Source: Geobacter sp. FeAm09
Lineage (GTDB): Bacteria > Desulfobacterota > Desulfuromonadia > Geobacterales > Pseudopelobacteraceae
Assembly: GCF_008330225.1 (NCBI RefSeq)
Contig: NZ_CP042466.1
Span: 2,660,001-2,724,000, forward strand
DNA: 64,000 nt
Direction: 5' to 3'
The position numbers were made by a program, and so were the translations under genes. Positions 27,277-35,843 of the stretch are shown one piece after another. Under the pieces are notes generated by a model. That model had not been told where the DNA came from, did no database searches, and saw only the letters and a list, made by a program, of their open reading frames with translations. How positions within the stretch are numbered: position 1 is the first letter of the stretch; each line of letters opens with the position of its first letter.

Positions 27277-28202
27277 CCTCCCGTCCACAGCCCGCCATGG
27301 GGTGGGTCTATTTCATACTGATCCTGACCACCTTCTTCTGGGGGGGCAGCTTCCTCTTCACCAAGATCGGCCTGCGCGAGATCCCGCCCCAGCTCTTCGT
27401 CCTGATGCGCTTCGGCCTGGCGACCCTGATCATGCTGTTCGTCTCCGGCCGGCGGCTCGCAAACCTCAACCGGCAGATCCTGTGGCGCGGCGCCGTGGTC
27501 GGCACCACCCTGGGGCTGACCAATATCAGCTTTGTCTTCGGCGTCCAGGGGACCAGCATCTCCCGGGCCGGCATCCTCAACAACCTGTTTGTCCTATTCA
27601 TTCCCTTCATCGTCAAGATCGTCTGGGGCGAGAGGATCGGCCGGATCAACCTGGCCGGCACCATCCTGGCCTCGGCCGGGATCTGGCTTTTGGCTACCGG
27701 CGGCAGCGCGGGGTTCAACCGGGGCGACCTGATCTCCACCTTCTGCGCCCTCATGATCGCCTGCCAGGTCGTCACCGTCTCCAAGCTGCTGAGGGACGAC
27801 GACGTCTACCTGGTCTCGCTGGTGCAGTTCGCCACTGCGGCGCTGATGGCCGGATGCGTCACCCTGCTGCTCCCGCTGCCCCCCGTGACGCTGCACCGCT
27901 CCGCCCTCCTGTCGGTGGCCTATTGTGCCGTTTTTCCCACCGTGTTCTGCTTCACCCTCCAGAACGCCTACCAGCGTTACGTCACCGCCACCCGGGCCGG
28001 GCTCATCTACACCCTCGACCCGGTCTGGAGCCTGGTCGCCGGCTTCTTTGTCCTGGGCGAGCGCCTTTCCGCCCGGGAATGGCTCGGCTGCGGGATCATC
28101 TTCGTCGCGGTCGTCATCCCCCTGGGCGTCCGCTACCTGATGGAGCGGCGGTTGGTGAAACGGTATGTGGCAACAGGGAATGGGGTTTCCGGGCTGACGT
28201 GA
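27273..28202 (+). CDS. EamA/DMT-family transporter
   Basis: A 309-aa membrane protein with about ten hydrophobic helices in two EamA repeats (first repeat from TTFFWGGSFLFTKIGLREIP, second from about residue 155). The family exports or imports small metabolites such as amino acids; the substrate is unknown. Its start codon overlaps the nudix stop (ATGA), so the two are translationally coupled. Confidence 0.9.
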   Translation: MTSRPQPAMGWVYFILILTTFFWGGSFLFTKIGLREIPPQLFVLMRFGLATLIMLFVSGRRLANLNRQILWRGAVVGTTLGLTNISFVFGVQGTSISRAGILNNLFVLFIPFIVKIVWGERIGRINLAGTILASAGIWLLATGGSAGFNRGDLISTFCALMIACQVVTVSKLLRDDDVYLVSLVQFATAALMAGCVTLLLPLPPVTLHRSALLSVAYCAVFPTVFCFTLQNAYQRYVTATRAGLIYTLDPVWSLVAGFFVLGERLSAREWLGCGIIFVAVVIPLGVRYLMERRLVKRYVATGNGVSGLT

Positions 28203-28233
28203 TAGAATAGGGCTGAGGAGGTGGTGAACAGCC

Positions 28234-29355
28234 ATGGCCAGCGGCAACCATCTGCCATTTCGCTACTGTGAACCGGCCTGCTTCGGCGGCCTGCTGGACG
28301 ACCCGCTCATCTTCCTGCGCATCCGTCCCCTGGGCAGGGCTCTGCTCTTCGACTGCGGCCAGGTCGCCCACCTGGCCAAACGGGTCGTCAAGCCCATCGC
28401 GGCGGTCTTCATCAGCCACGCCCACATGGATCACATCATGGGGCTCCCCACCCTGGTGCGCCACCACCACGCCTCCCCCCGTCCCCTGGACGTCTTCGGC
28501 CCCCCCGGCATGGCCGAACGGGTCCAGCATCTCCTGGGGGGGTACGACTGGAACCTGGCCGAGCCCACCTGGTTCACCCTGCGGTGCCACGAGGTCCACG
28601 CCGACCGCGTCCTCCACTACCGTTTTCCCGGCCCCGACCGGTTCATGGGCGTCTATGACGGCGCGGAGCCCCGTACCGGCCCGGAGATTTGGTCGTGCCG
28701 CTACGTATCTGTCGAGGCCGAGCTGCTGGATCACAAACTGCCGGTGCTGGCTTTCCGGGCCAACGAGCGCCCGCATTTTTCCGTCGATCCCGCCAGGCTG
28801 GAGGCTCAGGGGCTGGTAGCCGGGGAGTGGCTGCGGGACTTGAAGACCAGGGTGTGGAAGGGGGAGAGCCGGCACCCGGTTCTGGTCATCCGGCGGGACG
28901 AAAAAGGGTGCCGGGAGGAACCGGCCGACGACCCGGCGGCGCTGTACGAAGCCATCCGCGCCCGGGAAAGGACCGCCTCCCTGGGGTACGTCACCGATGT
29001 GGGCTGGACCGGGGAAAACGTGGCCGCCATGGAGCGCTTCCTGGGAGGCCTGACCCTGCTCTGCGCCGAATGCACCTTCCTGGAGGCGGATGTGCACAAG
29101 GCCCGGGCCTCCTACCACCTCACCACCGGCGACCTGAACCGCCTGACCGGCCGCCTGGCGCCACGCTACCTCCTCCCCCTGCACCTCTCCAAGAGCTACC
29201 TGCGCCGCACCGTGGACCTGTACCACGAACTGCAACCGCCCCGAGGCACCGAGATCCTGCGGCTCCCGAGGCACATCGTCCCCGCGCCGGTGGGGGTTGC
29301 CGACGTGGCCGGCTGGCTGCGGCCGCCAGGGGGAAGAGACGACGGCACGACGTGA
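28234..29355 (+). CDS. Metallo-beta-lactamase fold hydrolase (RNase Z-like)
   Basis: A 373-aa MBL-fold protein. The metal-binding motif is HAHMDH (residues about 62-67, HxHxDH), with further His/Asp at GYVTDVGWTGENV and LLPLHLSKSY, near the pattern of RNase Z and related nucleases. RNase Z normally has a longer conserved core around PGTAF/AxDH, which was not fully recognised here, so it could be a distinct MBL nuclease or hydrolase. Cytoplasmic; no operon partner is evident. Confidence 0.75.
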   Translation: MASGNHLPFRYCEPACFGGLLDDPLIFLRIRPLGRALLFDCGQVAHLAKRVVKPIAAVFISHAHMDHIMGLPTLVRHHHASPRPLDVFGPPGMAERVQHLLGGYDWNLAEPTWFTLRCHEVHADRVLHYRFPGPDRFMGVYDGAEPRTGPEIWSCRYVSVEAELLDHKLPVLAFRANERPHFSVDPARLEAQGLVAGEWLRDLKTRVWKGESRHPVLVIRRDEKGCREEPADDPAALYEAIRARERTASLGYVTDVGWTGENVAAMERFLGGLTLLCAECTFLEADVHKARASYHLTTGDLNRLTGRLAPRYLLPLHLSKSYLRRTVDLYHELQPPRGTEILRLPRHIVPAPVGVADVAGWLRPPGGRDDGTT

Positions 29356-29479
29356 CGGCAGGGCCGCAACAAGGCCTGGACAATACACTGAAAACAAGCC
29401 ATGATGGAACCGTCTGGAAATCGTGCCAGCCCATGGGCACGCCAACCCGTTCGACAGGAAAGACGAAAGGATCATCGAC

Positions 29480-30175
29480 ATGAATCAGTTCGACACAAAT
29501 TACCCCCAGGCCCGGGAAAGGGCCATAACCGCCCAGAACAGCCTGGTCCGCCAGGTCTACGCCTGGATGGGCGCCGGCCTTTTGCTCACCGCCCTGCTGG
29601 CCCTTGTGACCGTTTCCTCCCCGGCACTGCTCAAGGCCATCGTCGGCAACCGCTTTGTCTTCTACGGCCTGATGCTGGGGGAACTCGGCCTGGTGTTCGT
29701 CCTCTCCGGCGCCATCGAACGGCTGAGCGCCACAACGGCGACGCTGTTGTTCCTCGGCTATTCGGCACTCAACGGCGTCACCCTCTCGGTCATCTTCCTG
29801 GTCTACACCGCCGACTCCATCGCCTCGACCTTCGTGGTCTCCGCCGGGATGTTCGGCGCCATGAGCGCCTACGGCTACCTGACCAGGCGCGACCTGACCT
29901 CCTGGGGCAGCTTCCTGTTCATGGGGTTGATCGGCGTAGTGATCGCCTCCCTGGTCAATATCTTCATGCGCAGCGATGCGGTCTCCTGGGTCGTCTCCGC
30001 AATCGGGGTGCTCGTCTTCACCGGCCTCACCGCCTACGACACCTGGAAGATCAAAGCGTTGGCGGCAAGCGGCATGGAGGGGCGGAAACCGGCCATCATG
30101 GGCGCCCTGACCCTGTACCTGGACTTCATCAACCTCTTCCTGATGCTGCTCAGATTCGTCGGGCGGCGGCGCTGA
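29480..30175 (+). CDS. Bax inhibitor-1 (YccA/YbhL) family membrane protein
   Basis: The ATG at 29480 (GAAAGGATC upstream) is preferred to the upstream ATG. The 231-aa product has seven predicted hydrophobic helices and the BI-1 pattern (NSLVRQVYAWMGAGLLLTAL at the start; GLTAYDTWKIKALA and YLDFINLFLMLLRF near the end). These are putative pH-gated calcium leak channels or FtsH-interacting proteins. It is monocistronic. Confidence 0.92.
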   Translation: MNQFDTNYPQARERAITAQNSLVRQVYAWMGAGLLLTALLALVTVSSPALLKAIVGNRFVFYGLMLGELGLVFVLSGAIERLSATTATLLFLGYSALNGVTLSVIFLVYTADSIASTFVVSAGMFGAMSAYGYLTRRDLTSWGSFLFMGLIGVVIASLVNIFMRSDAVSWVVSAIGVLVFTGLTAYDTWKIKALAASGMEGRKPAIMGALTLYLDFINLFLMLLRFVGRRR

Positions 30176-30250
30176 CCCGACGGCCGTGCCTGGCCTGACT
30201 CCCGTCGGCATGGCGTACTTCCCGGGACACGCCCCCTGTCCTCCGCAAAA

Positions 30251-30288
30251 AAAAACGATGCCGAGAACAGACCTGTTCTTGGCATCGT
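30251..30288 (-). terminator. Strong terminator shared by two convergent genes
   Basis: CGATGCCGAGAACA and TGTTCTTGGCATCG form a 14-bp stem (one G-T) around a 4-base loop. On the minus strand the stem is followed by an uninterrupted T8-9 run, serving the small gene at 30623-30369. A weaker T-rich stretch on the plus side may serve the Bax inhibitor gene. Confidence 0.85.
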
Positions 30289-30368
30289 CATATTTTACCG
30301 GGAAACTGCGGCCGCTCAGGGGCAGCAGAGCATCTTCCGCTGTTTTCGCAGGTTACGGCGAGGAGGGG

Positions 30369-30623
30369 TTAGCGGGGCTTTGCCTGGGGCGCGGCGTCCT
30401 TGGTCTGGGCATCCTTGCCGCCGCCGTTCTGGGCTCCGGCCTCGGCAGCCTTGGCCATGGCTTCCCGGGAAATGGTCACGGAATCGCTCTTCGCCTTCTG
30501 CGTGCTCCTCTGGGCGACGGTTCCGACGACCGCCGCCGTGGCGGTGTTGTTCGCCTGGGCCAGCGGATTAAGGTTGGCCGGGGTACCCACGACGACGGCG
30601 GGTGAGAGTTGAGCCAGTGGCAT
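30369..30623 (-). CDS. Small conserved-looking protein, function unknown
   Basis: An 84-aa protein starting at the ATG at 30623, which has GGAGGCACCA directly upstream. It is Ala/Gln/Asn-rich, with the segment DSVTISREAMAKAAEAG in the middle; such SVTISREA-type segments occur in small Geobacter-type proteins linked to motility, but this is only a resemblance. It has no membrane segment. A strong terminator follows it. Confidence 0.5.
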   Translation of the reverse strand: MPLAQLSPAVVVGTPANLNPLAQANNTATAAVVGTVAQRSTQKAKSDSVTISREAMAKAAEAGAQNGGGKDAQTKDAAPQAKPR

Positions 30624-30871
30624 TGGTGCCTCCATTTGATCGATATAGTAGTATCATCGGCAATGCAGGTTATAATTCAAGGGCCACCTTCCGGCGGGGT
30701 GACCCGAAACCGGCCGTCCCGCGCTCTGCCGTTATTTCAGCAGGATAAGATACCGGAACGGGTATCGGAATCGATTCAGATTGATCTTGATACCCATTTT
30801 GCGATCTGTCAATTTTTAAATATGACAAACAACGTGCACGGCACATATGGACGCCAGCCACCATCTAGGGC

Positions 30872-30900
30872 TTGAGTTTTGGATAAAATTGGGATAAGGT
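30872..30900 (+). promoter_or_regulatory. Candidate promoter of tRNA-Ser
   Basis: TTGAGT (30872-30877) and TAAGGT (30895-30900) are separated by 17 bases, ending 14 bases before the tRNA. The spacing is good and the hexamers are partial matches. Confidence 0.4.
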
Positions 30901-30914
30901 ACGCACTCATTTTT

Positions 30915-31003
30915 GGAGAAGTGGCCGAGTGGTCGAAGGCGCTTGACTCGAAATCAAGTGTACCCTCCGGGTACCTAGGGTTCGAATCCCTACTTCTCCG
31001 CCA
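30915..31003 (+). tRNA. tRNA-Ser (CGA), island attachment site
   Basis: An 89-nt tRNA with a long variable arm. The acceptor stem GGAGAAG pairs with CTTCTCC, then G and an encoded CCA. The anticodon stem-loop CTTGA-CTCGAAA-TCAAG gives anticodon CGA (Ser, codon UCG). The variable arm is TGTACCCTCCGGGTACC. A tyrosine integrase ends only 6 bases downstream, the usual layout of an element integrated at a tRNA 3' end. No second copy of the tRNA 3' end was found in the window. Confidence 0.97.
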
Positions 31004-31009
31004 GTAATT

Positions 31010-32329
31010 TCAGGCGGTTACGCCTAACAAACCCCTTTCTTTCACCAGACTTTCACCAAGAAGGTTTTGGTAGAAAGAAAGGGGTTTTCTCTTGGCCTCG
31101 ATGTAGTCTTTCCCGAAGTAATTCACGATTTCCCAGTAGTCACCCTCCAGACCGTCCAGATAGTTTCCGTAGACCTCATAAACCATCTGTTTGCTGCCGT
31201 GCCCCATCAGCTTTACCAATCGCAGCGGCTCAATCCCCACCAGCAGGCTCCAGGCGGCAAAGCTGTGCCGGATGCTGTATGGCGGACGGTACGGGATTCC
31301 GCACTTTACGACCGTCTTTCTCCAGCAACGCTCGACAAAAGGCTCTCTCCGGTAGGGGGTGCCATTGGGTTGTGCGAACACATAGGGGCTGTTGGTGCGG
31401 ACCAGCACTTCATCAAGGATGCCCCTGATGCGTTGCGTAATCGGCAGTTTGCGGATCCGGTAGCGAGTCTTGAGTGTCGGGCTCTCGATATCGCGAACAA
31501 TGGATTGCTGCACCATAATGTGATCGGCTCGGATGTGACTGCGCAGCAACCCCGAAATCTCCGAATGGATCATGCCGGTCAGCATCATAAATTCGATCAT
31601 AGGCCGGTGCCATTCGGGCAGGGCCGCCACTATATGCAGCCATTCATCGAAAAGGAAGATGTCCCGGACCTGCGGCGGGGTCTTGGGCATGTGCCGGTTG
31701 ATGTTGCGGAAGGGATCGGGAATGTCCCAATGGTATTCGTCAGTGGCATCGTTGAAGAGTGCCCTGACCACCGTGACGATGTTGGAGGCACGGGCACGGG
31801 ACAACGGCATGCCCTTGTTCTTGCCGATTTTGCACTTGAACGTGGCAATGAACTTCTGCATTTCAAGCCGAGTCAGTTCGTAAAAGGTCTTCTCGGCAAA
31901 ATACGGCTTGACCCAGCATTTGAGAATCACCCGATAATCAAACCGCTTAGTATGGGAGTCATACAGTTCCACGACCTCCCGGTCCCACTTTTCGATATAG
32001 TCCCCAATGATAATGTCTTTGGGGGAAGGTGAATAATTCCACCCTTCCAGCCTGGCAAAGTACGCTTTCTCTTCATCAGACGCACCAGGGAAGGCATCGG
32101 CAAAAACCAGCTTCCCTGCGTCCCTCTTTTCAATGACCCGGTCAAGCCACTTCCTCACCTGCTCGCTATTCGCAGGGGTGTCGTCAACACCGGTGGTCTT
32201 CTCCACGCGCCTGTTGAAATAATAGAAAAGGATATACAGCTTGCTGGAACCCTTCTTCCGAATGATGGCTCCTTTTTTCTTCTCCTCATTGTCAAAGAGC
32301 ATGAGGTGGTCACTCTGAATCACGGTCAC
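31010..32329 (-). CDS. Tyrosine integrase with DUF3596-type arm-binding domain (island integrase 1)
   Basis: A 439-aa integrase. Residues about 20-90 match the Arm-DNA-binding DUF3596 pattern (KLYILFYYFNRRVEKTTGVD ... FADAFPGAS), then a core-binding domain (about 105-215) and a catalytic domain. Catalytic elements: Arg in EISGLLRSH, RPPYSIRHSF (box II, first His replaced by Tyr), and LMGHGSKQMVYEVYGNY with the nucleophile Tyr. It is closely similar in layout to the second integrase at 42.8-44.2 kb. It lies 6 bases from tRNA-Ser, its likely target site. An excisionase-like gene precedes it. Confidence 0.92.
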   Translation of the reverse strand: MTVIQSDHLMLFDNEEKKKGAIIRKKGSSKLYILFYYFNRRVEKTTGVDDTPANSEQVRKWLDRVIEKRDAGKLVFADAFPGASDEEKAYFARLEGWNYSPSPKDIIIGDYIEKWDREVVELYDSHTKRFDYRVILKCWVKPYFAEKTFYELTRLEMQKFIATFKCKIGKNKGMPLSRARASNIVTVVRALFNDATDEYHWDIPDPFRNINRHMPKTPPQVRDIFLFDEWLHIVAALPEWHRPMIEFMMLTGMIHSEISGLLRSHIRADHIMVQQSIVRDIESPTLKTRYRIRKLPITQRIRGILDEVLVRTNSPYVFAQPNGTPYRREPFVERCWRKTVVKCGIPYRPPYSIRHSFAAWSLLVGIEPLRLVKLMGHGSKQMVYEVYGNYLDGLEGDYWEIVNYFGKDYIEAKRKPLSFYQNLLGESLVKERGLLGVTA

Positions 32330-32398
32330 TCCGATCCGTTACCCAGCTTCTTCCCACCATCAACAGTCTGCAATGAAAATAGCACATAACATGTGACC

Positions 32399-32752
32399 TC
32401 AGTAGTCCCAATTCAGCGGACCGCTGCTTTTTTTCTGTCGGGGAGCAGATTCCAACTCACGCGTGGCATGCCCAGGCGCTTGACTGAGGGATTCCAGCAA
32501 CTCCTTTGTCCAGAGGATACGTAGCACCCGCCCGATTTTAAAGTAGTGCTTACCCTGGCAGAGGATGTTTTTCTGTATCCAGACAAAGACGGTGGCGCGG
32601 GACACCTGGAGGCGCTGTGAGAACTGCTCCACCGTAAGCATTTCCGGCATTGGCGGTTGGGGAGGCGACCCTGCCCCACTCATTAACAACCCTACGGATT
32701 TTGGTTGAACTTGGCTGTAGTCCGTGAGGAGTGGAAGTGAATTGCTGGTCAT
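32399..32752 (-). CDS. Excisionase-like helix-turn-helix protein
   Basis: A 117-aa protein with an HTH of the excisionase/MerR-like type (residues about 33-85): MLTVEQFSQRLQVSRATVFV followed by WIQKNILCQGKHYFKIGRVL. The tail ends in GPLNWDY. A diverged, frameshifted homologue precedes the second integrase (44226-44563), so integrase plus this gene is a module. An AAGGAGG lies 12 bases before the ATG; a nearer non-ATG start is possible. It should bind at the att site to direct excision. Confidence 0.8.
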   Translation of the reverse strand: MTSNSLPLLTDYSQVQPKSVGLLMSGAGSPPQPPMPEMLTVEQFSQRLQVSRATVFVWIQKNILCQGKHYFKIGRVLRILWTKELLESLSQAPGHATRELESAPRQKKSSGPLNWDY

Positions 32753-32990
32753 ATAGGTGCAATGCCTCCTTCCGTTTTTATGTGGTCTTGGATTAGGGAC
32801 CAGGGATGGTCATGATTCGGTGACTGTTCGATAACCATAGATTTTATTCTCCGTGTGAATTCTTCGATTGAAATCATCTCAAAAGTGAGACGTAATCCTC
32901 TGCTCAAAAAAAATTTGGTTCCTATTATGTATATCAATTGGGTGTCCATTTTCGGTTTTAGGCTTACCCATTCTCACAGGCCAGAAACAC
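32753..32990 (-). other. Short leader region, possible small ORF
   Basis: This AT-rich spacer upstream of the excisionase-like gene holds one open frame of 66 codons (ATG at 32949) whose stop overlaps the excisionase ATG as ATGA. It has no ribosome-binding site and no recognisable family, so it is not called as a gene. If translated it would couple to the excisionase gene. Confidence 0.3.
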
Positions 32991-33034
32991 AAAAGCCCCC
33001 GCCATCCAGGCTGACTGGATGATGGGGGCTTTTT
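32991..33034. terminator. Bidirectional Rho-independent terminator
   Basis: AAAAGCCCCC and GGGGGCTTTTT flank a second stem (CATCCAG / CTGGATG), giving a long hairpin of about 17 bp with A-rich and T-rich ends on both strands. It lies beyond the 3' end of the recombinase gene at 33113 and marks the end of that transcript. Confidence 0.85.
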
Positions 33035-33112
33035 GACGGCATTACAAATCCGAAGGTCCAAGGTGTTTACTTGCTAAGCGCGGTCAAGCCCTGTGCCGTC
33101 CCGTCAGACGAT

Positions 33113-33955
33113 CTATTTTGGTATATAATGTCCCGGGCTGCGGGCCTCACCATGCCCCGCCTCCTTCATGATGTCGGCGTTGGAGACACCTTCGCTTTTC
33201 ATGGTTTGGAACCGCTCATGTCTCTGTGCGTGCATATTGGCATTGTTCTCTTTGGTGCCGCCTAACTTTCGCCAAAGAGTCCGCTGCGCGTCAACGGCCC
33301 CCTTGAGCGACATTTCAGGCGGCATTATCCTGCCGGTACCCGACCCTAAGGCACTGCTGACCTCTGCAGCCAGCTGGACAGCTCTGAGTTGTGCTTCCGT
33401 GCGCACTTCGAGATCTCGCGGTCGTCCGCATTTTGCACCTTCGACCTGTAGGTAGAGTTTGCCTTCACGCTCGACCACTTTGAACGTCTTGAGGGACTCT
33501 TTGGCCCGCAAACCAAATGCATCCCGGAGTTCAGCCGCAGCATGACACATCTTTGCGATCCGGTCACCAGCAACAGCTTTCTCGGCCAGTTCAGACCTGA
33601 TTTTCCCTATTAACTCCGTGTTTGCTTGTATTGGATTCATTCGAGTTCGTTTTATGCTATAAGCAGCATTTGTCCTTTCAACGATGTTTACTTTACCGAT
33701 TGCTTTTGCAATCGTACGTAGTGCTGTCAGCCTGTTTGCGATCGTTCCGGCCGAAAGATTTCGAGCCTGCATATCGCGGACATAGGCCTCGATATGCTTT
33801 GTCTTCAAATTCTGGATATCATTCATCCCAAATTTGGACTCCATAAATTTGGAAAACTGCTTTGCATGCTGCAGTAATGCCTCCCGTGTCAGACTTGCCT
33901 TTGACCAATTCTTTCCAATTAATCCTAACACCTGTGATACTAAAGATTTTCCCAT
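33113..33955 (-). CDS. Integrase-domain recombinase (PF12834/PF12835-type) beside the hairpin field
   Basis: The ATG at 33955 has AAGGAG 7 bases upstream, giving 280 aa. Residues about 1-95 resemble the SAM-like phage integrase N-terminal domain of this group (LTREALLQHAKQFSKFMESK, LSAGTIANRLTALRTIAKAI). The rest resembles the Integrase_1 catalytic domain (AELRDAFGLRAKESLKTFKV, MHAQRHERFQ, AGHGEARSPGHYI). The Arg of GLRAKES, the His-rich QRHERF and the C-terminal GH...Y of PGHYI are plausible catalytic residues. It is unrelated in detail to the two large integrases of the island. About 1 kb of hairpin-rich non-coding DNA lies directly upstream. Confidence 0.75.
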   Translation of the reverse strand: MGKSLVSQVLGLIGKNWSKASLTREALLQHAKQFSKFMESKFGMNDIQNLKTKHIEAYVRDMQARNLSAGTIANRLTALRTIAKAIGKVNIVERTNAAYSIKRTRMNPIQANTELIGKIRSELAEKAVAGDRIAKMCHAAAELRDAFGLRAKESLKTFKVVEREGKLYLQVEGAKCGRPRDLEVRTEAQLRAVQLAAEVSSALGSGTGRIMPPEMSLKGAVDAQRTLWRKLGGTKENNANMHAQRHERFQTMKSEGVSNADIMKEAGHGEARSPGHYIPK

Positions 33956-34009
33956 TTTCTTTCTCCTTTCCGGCCCCTCGTGTGGGCCAAGCTGGTTGAG
34001 TGTAGGCAC

Positions 34010-35056
34010 CGCATCAGCATTGCACTGATGTTCCTTACTGCTTCCATGCCGTAGCATTGGGGCAGATGGGAGTCATGCGATTGGTCTGCAGGGCATACCC
34101 GGCAGTGCCGAATCGGCACGCATGATGGTAGTCGGCATGACGAATCGTTGCCGCACGAGTGGAGTTGGTAATGGGGGATGGGATTGAGTAGGGAATAGAG
34201 ATGTGAAGCAAAGGCTACGGACGCGCCCTTTGGGTACAATTCGTTTTTGCCCTAACTGGGCAAAAACGGATGGCATCACGGGCGCGTCACTTTGCATAAT
34301 CGGCATAACTACCTGCCGATTATGGACTTTTAGTCGCGTCACTTGCATTTGATTTTTTGCTGCGCAAAAAAATTGCAAGTGACGCGACAGACCTAAATGC
34401 TGCAAATGCTGCCATTGGCAGAGCAACATATGTCTGGGGGTGATCGACCATGATGGCCGGTGTGCGTAAATGAAAACAGGGTGTGCGCATGTGCTTACTC
34501 ACTTCGTCACGCAAGCACATTGTCTCCAAACAAAAGTGATTGACGTAAATACATAACTTCCAAGCTGATTCATGCTTCCTGCTAAATTTTTAGCAAATTG
34601 TGGATCGGCATAGTGACCCGACCCATTTTTCGACATTATCGGCGTCGAGGTTGACCCACCTGTTATTTATAACTCATTGGTTATTTACTTTAATGAGTGG
34701 GTCAATTTGAACGCCGGTGCCGGGTCAACTTTCAAAGCCGATCCACAGACAGGCGAACACCAAAAGCAGTGTGAACGCATTGCGTTCACTGCTCGATGTT
34801 CATCTACGCTAAGATTTGGGGAGTTGGATCGGCTTGATCCGGTGAGTTGATGGGGTCCCATGCTGCGCATCGAGCCATAGGTCGATGCATTATCATGGGC
34901 ATATGAAATGAAAACAGGGAGTATGCCGCAGCATGTCTCCCTGAATAAAGTATTGCCTCAATTTACCCTATGTCGGATGCTGGACGCACCTCTAGCAGGG
35001 GTATTGCAATAATTACGCGCCTGGCGGCGGTTCAGATCACGGGCCGTATCCCGTGA
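34010..35056. repeat. Field of ten or more hairpins upstream of the recombinase
   Basis: This is non-coding DNA of about 1 kb. Stems seen: CATCAG/CTGATG near 34015-34031; GTGCCGA/TCGGCAC near 34107-34121; GACGCGCCC/GGGCGCGTC (34220-34228 / 34280-34288) enclosing CGTTTTTGCCC/GGGCAAAAACG (34242-34252 / 34258-34268); CATAATCGGCA/TGCCGATTATG (34295-34305 / 34314-34324); a 15-bp perfect stem GTCGCGTCACTTGCA (34333-34347 / 34374-34388); ATGTGCTT/AAGCACAT (34489 / 34513); the nested palindrome listed separately; GCAGTG...CACTGC (34766-34792); CCCATG/CATGGG with GCATCGA/TCGATGC (34857-34899); CAGGGAG/CTCCCTG (34915-34943); TCACGGG/CCCGTGA (35037-35056). The 14-mer AAATGAAAACAGGG occurs twice (34468 and 34906), each time before a hairpin, and GCGTCACTT recurs at several stems. 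Function unknown. Confidence 0.85.
34599..34747. repeat. 149-nt nested quasi-palindrome
   Basis: Four successive arm pairs close on one centre: TGTGGATCGGC/GCCGATCCACA (34599-34609 with 34737-34747, perfect 11 bp), TGACCCG/CGGGTCA (34614-34620 with 34721-34727), CGGCGT/ACGCCG (34640-34645 with 34711-34716), and TTGACCCAC/GTGGGTCAA (34651-34659 with 34697-34705), with an inner CTCATT/AATGAG. The arms are separated by unpaired loops, as in folded single-stranded recombination or origin sites, or a structured RNA. No coding frame crosses it. Confidence 0.85.
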
Positions 35057-35331
35057 ACGACACCTCATGACTCATGGTCATTAAGGTTACCTACCGCGTC
35101 CTGCTCCCTAAAGAAGGGAACGGTCGTCACTGTAGGCGGAAAGGTTATTTTCATTATCGACGGATTCAGGAAAAAATCAAGTATTATTTTCAGAATAGTA
35201 CAATTAAATCAGCAACATAAGTGTACAATGTCAACTATAATCGTTTGTGCTCATGGCTTTGTGGACAATCAATTTATTTGAGCCGCCAGCAGAAGCTCCT
35301 GAAAAATTTTTCTTCAACTCCCTAAAATTGA

Positions 35332-35655
35332 TCATCCTTCCAGAAAAGTTTTAACAATTCTATAAATCCGGCGCTGATCGGCCTCATTCAGCTGTCTCAC
35401 CATCTCTTCGATACTTTGAATTCGTTCATTTTCTGCCATGTGGTGGTCGAAATCAAACAGGCTGGGCAGCGGGACCTGCAAGGCCTCAGCAATCAGCATC
35501 AAGCGGTCGAGGGAAGGGTAGCTTTTCCCGAGCTCGATGAGGCTAACATGTTTTTGTTCAATATCCAAAAGGTCCGCAAGCTGCCCCTGAGTCATCCCAC
35601 GTGCTTTGCGTAACTCTCGAATCCTGGTTCCAAATAAAATGGTGACATTTTCCAT
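35332..35655 (-). CDS. XRE-family transcriptional regulator
   Basis: A 107-aa regulator. The second ATG (35655) is preferred because GGAGG lies directly against the first. The HTH covers residues about 10-65 (IRELRKARGMTQGQLADLLD, KHVSLIELGKSYPSLDRLM). The C-terminal part is helical (IQSIEEMVRQLNEADQRRIY) and may dimerise. It sits between the hairpin field and three divergent small genes, so it may control either or both. It is typical of mobile-element repressors. Confidence 0.88.
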   Translation of the reverse strand: MENVTILFGTRIRELRKARGMTQGQLADLLDIEQKHVSLIELGKSYPSLDRLMLIAEALQVPLPSLFDFDHHMAENERIQSIEEMVRQLNEADQRRIYRIVKTFLEG

Positions 35656-35843
35656 TATCATCCTCCGCTACTTACTTATCCAGTGAACGGAGGAAATATG
35701 AATGCCAAAATTAGGGTAAAACTATTGACAATACCAATTTTTAAGGGTATTGTGCTTTTAGTAAAAAAACTACGAATAGTTAGCGCCATTTTTCTGAGAA
35801 ATTCATTTGCTACTGCATTTAGAGATTGGCAAGAGGGCAGAGT

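Noticed and set aside
27143-28210. 355-codon plus-strand frame overlapping the EamA gene in another phase
   Set aside because: The composition is Arg/Pro/His-rich, as expected from an off-frame of a membrane protein, and it would overlap the nudix gene's end.
34010-35056. Integron attC array or CRISPR array
   Set aside because: No regular spacing, no constant repeat unit, no cassette genes between hairpins, and no RYYYAAC/GTTRRRY cores; the hairpins differ in sequence.
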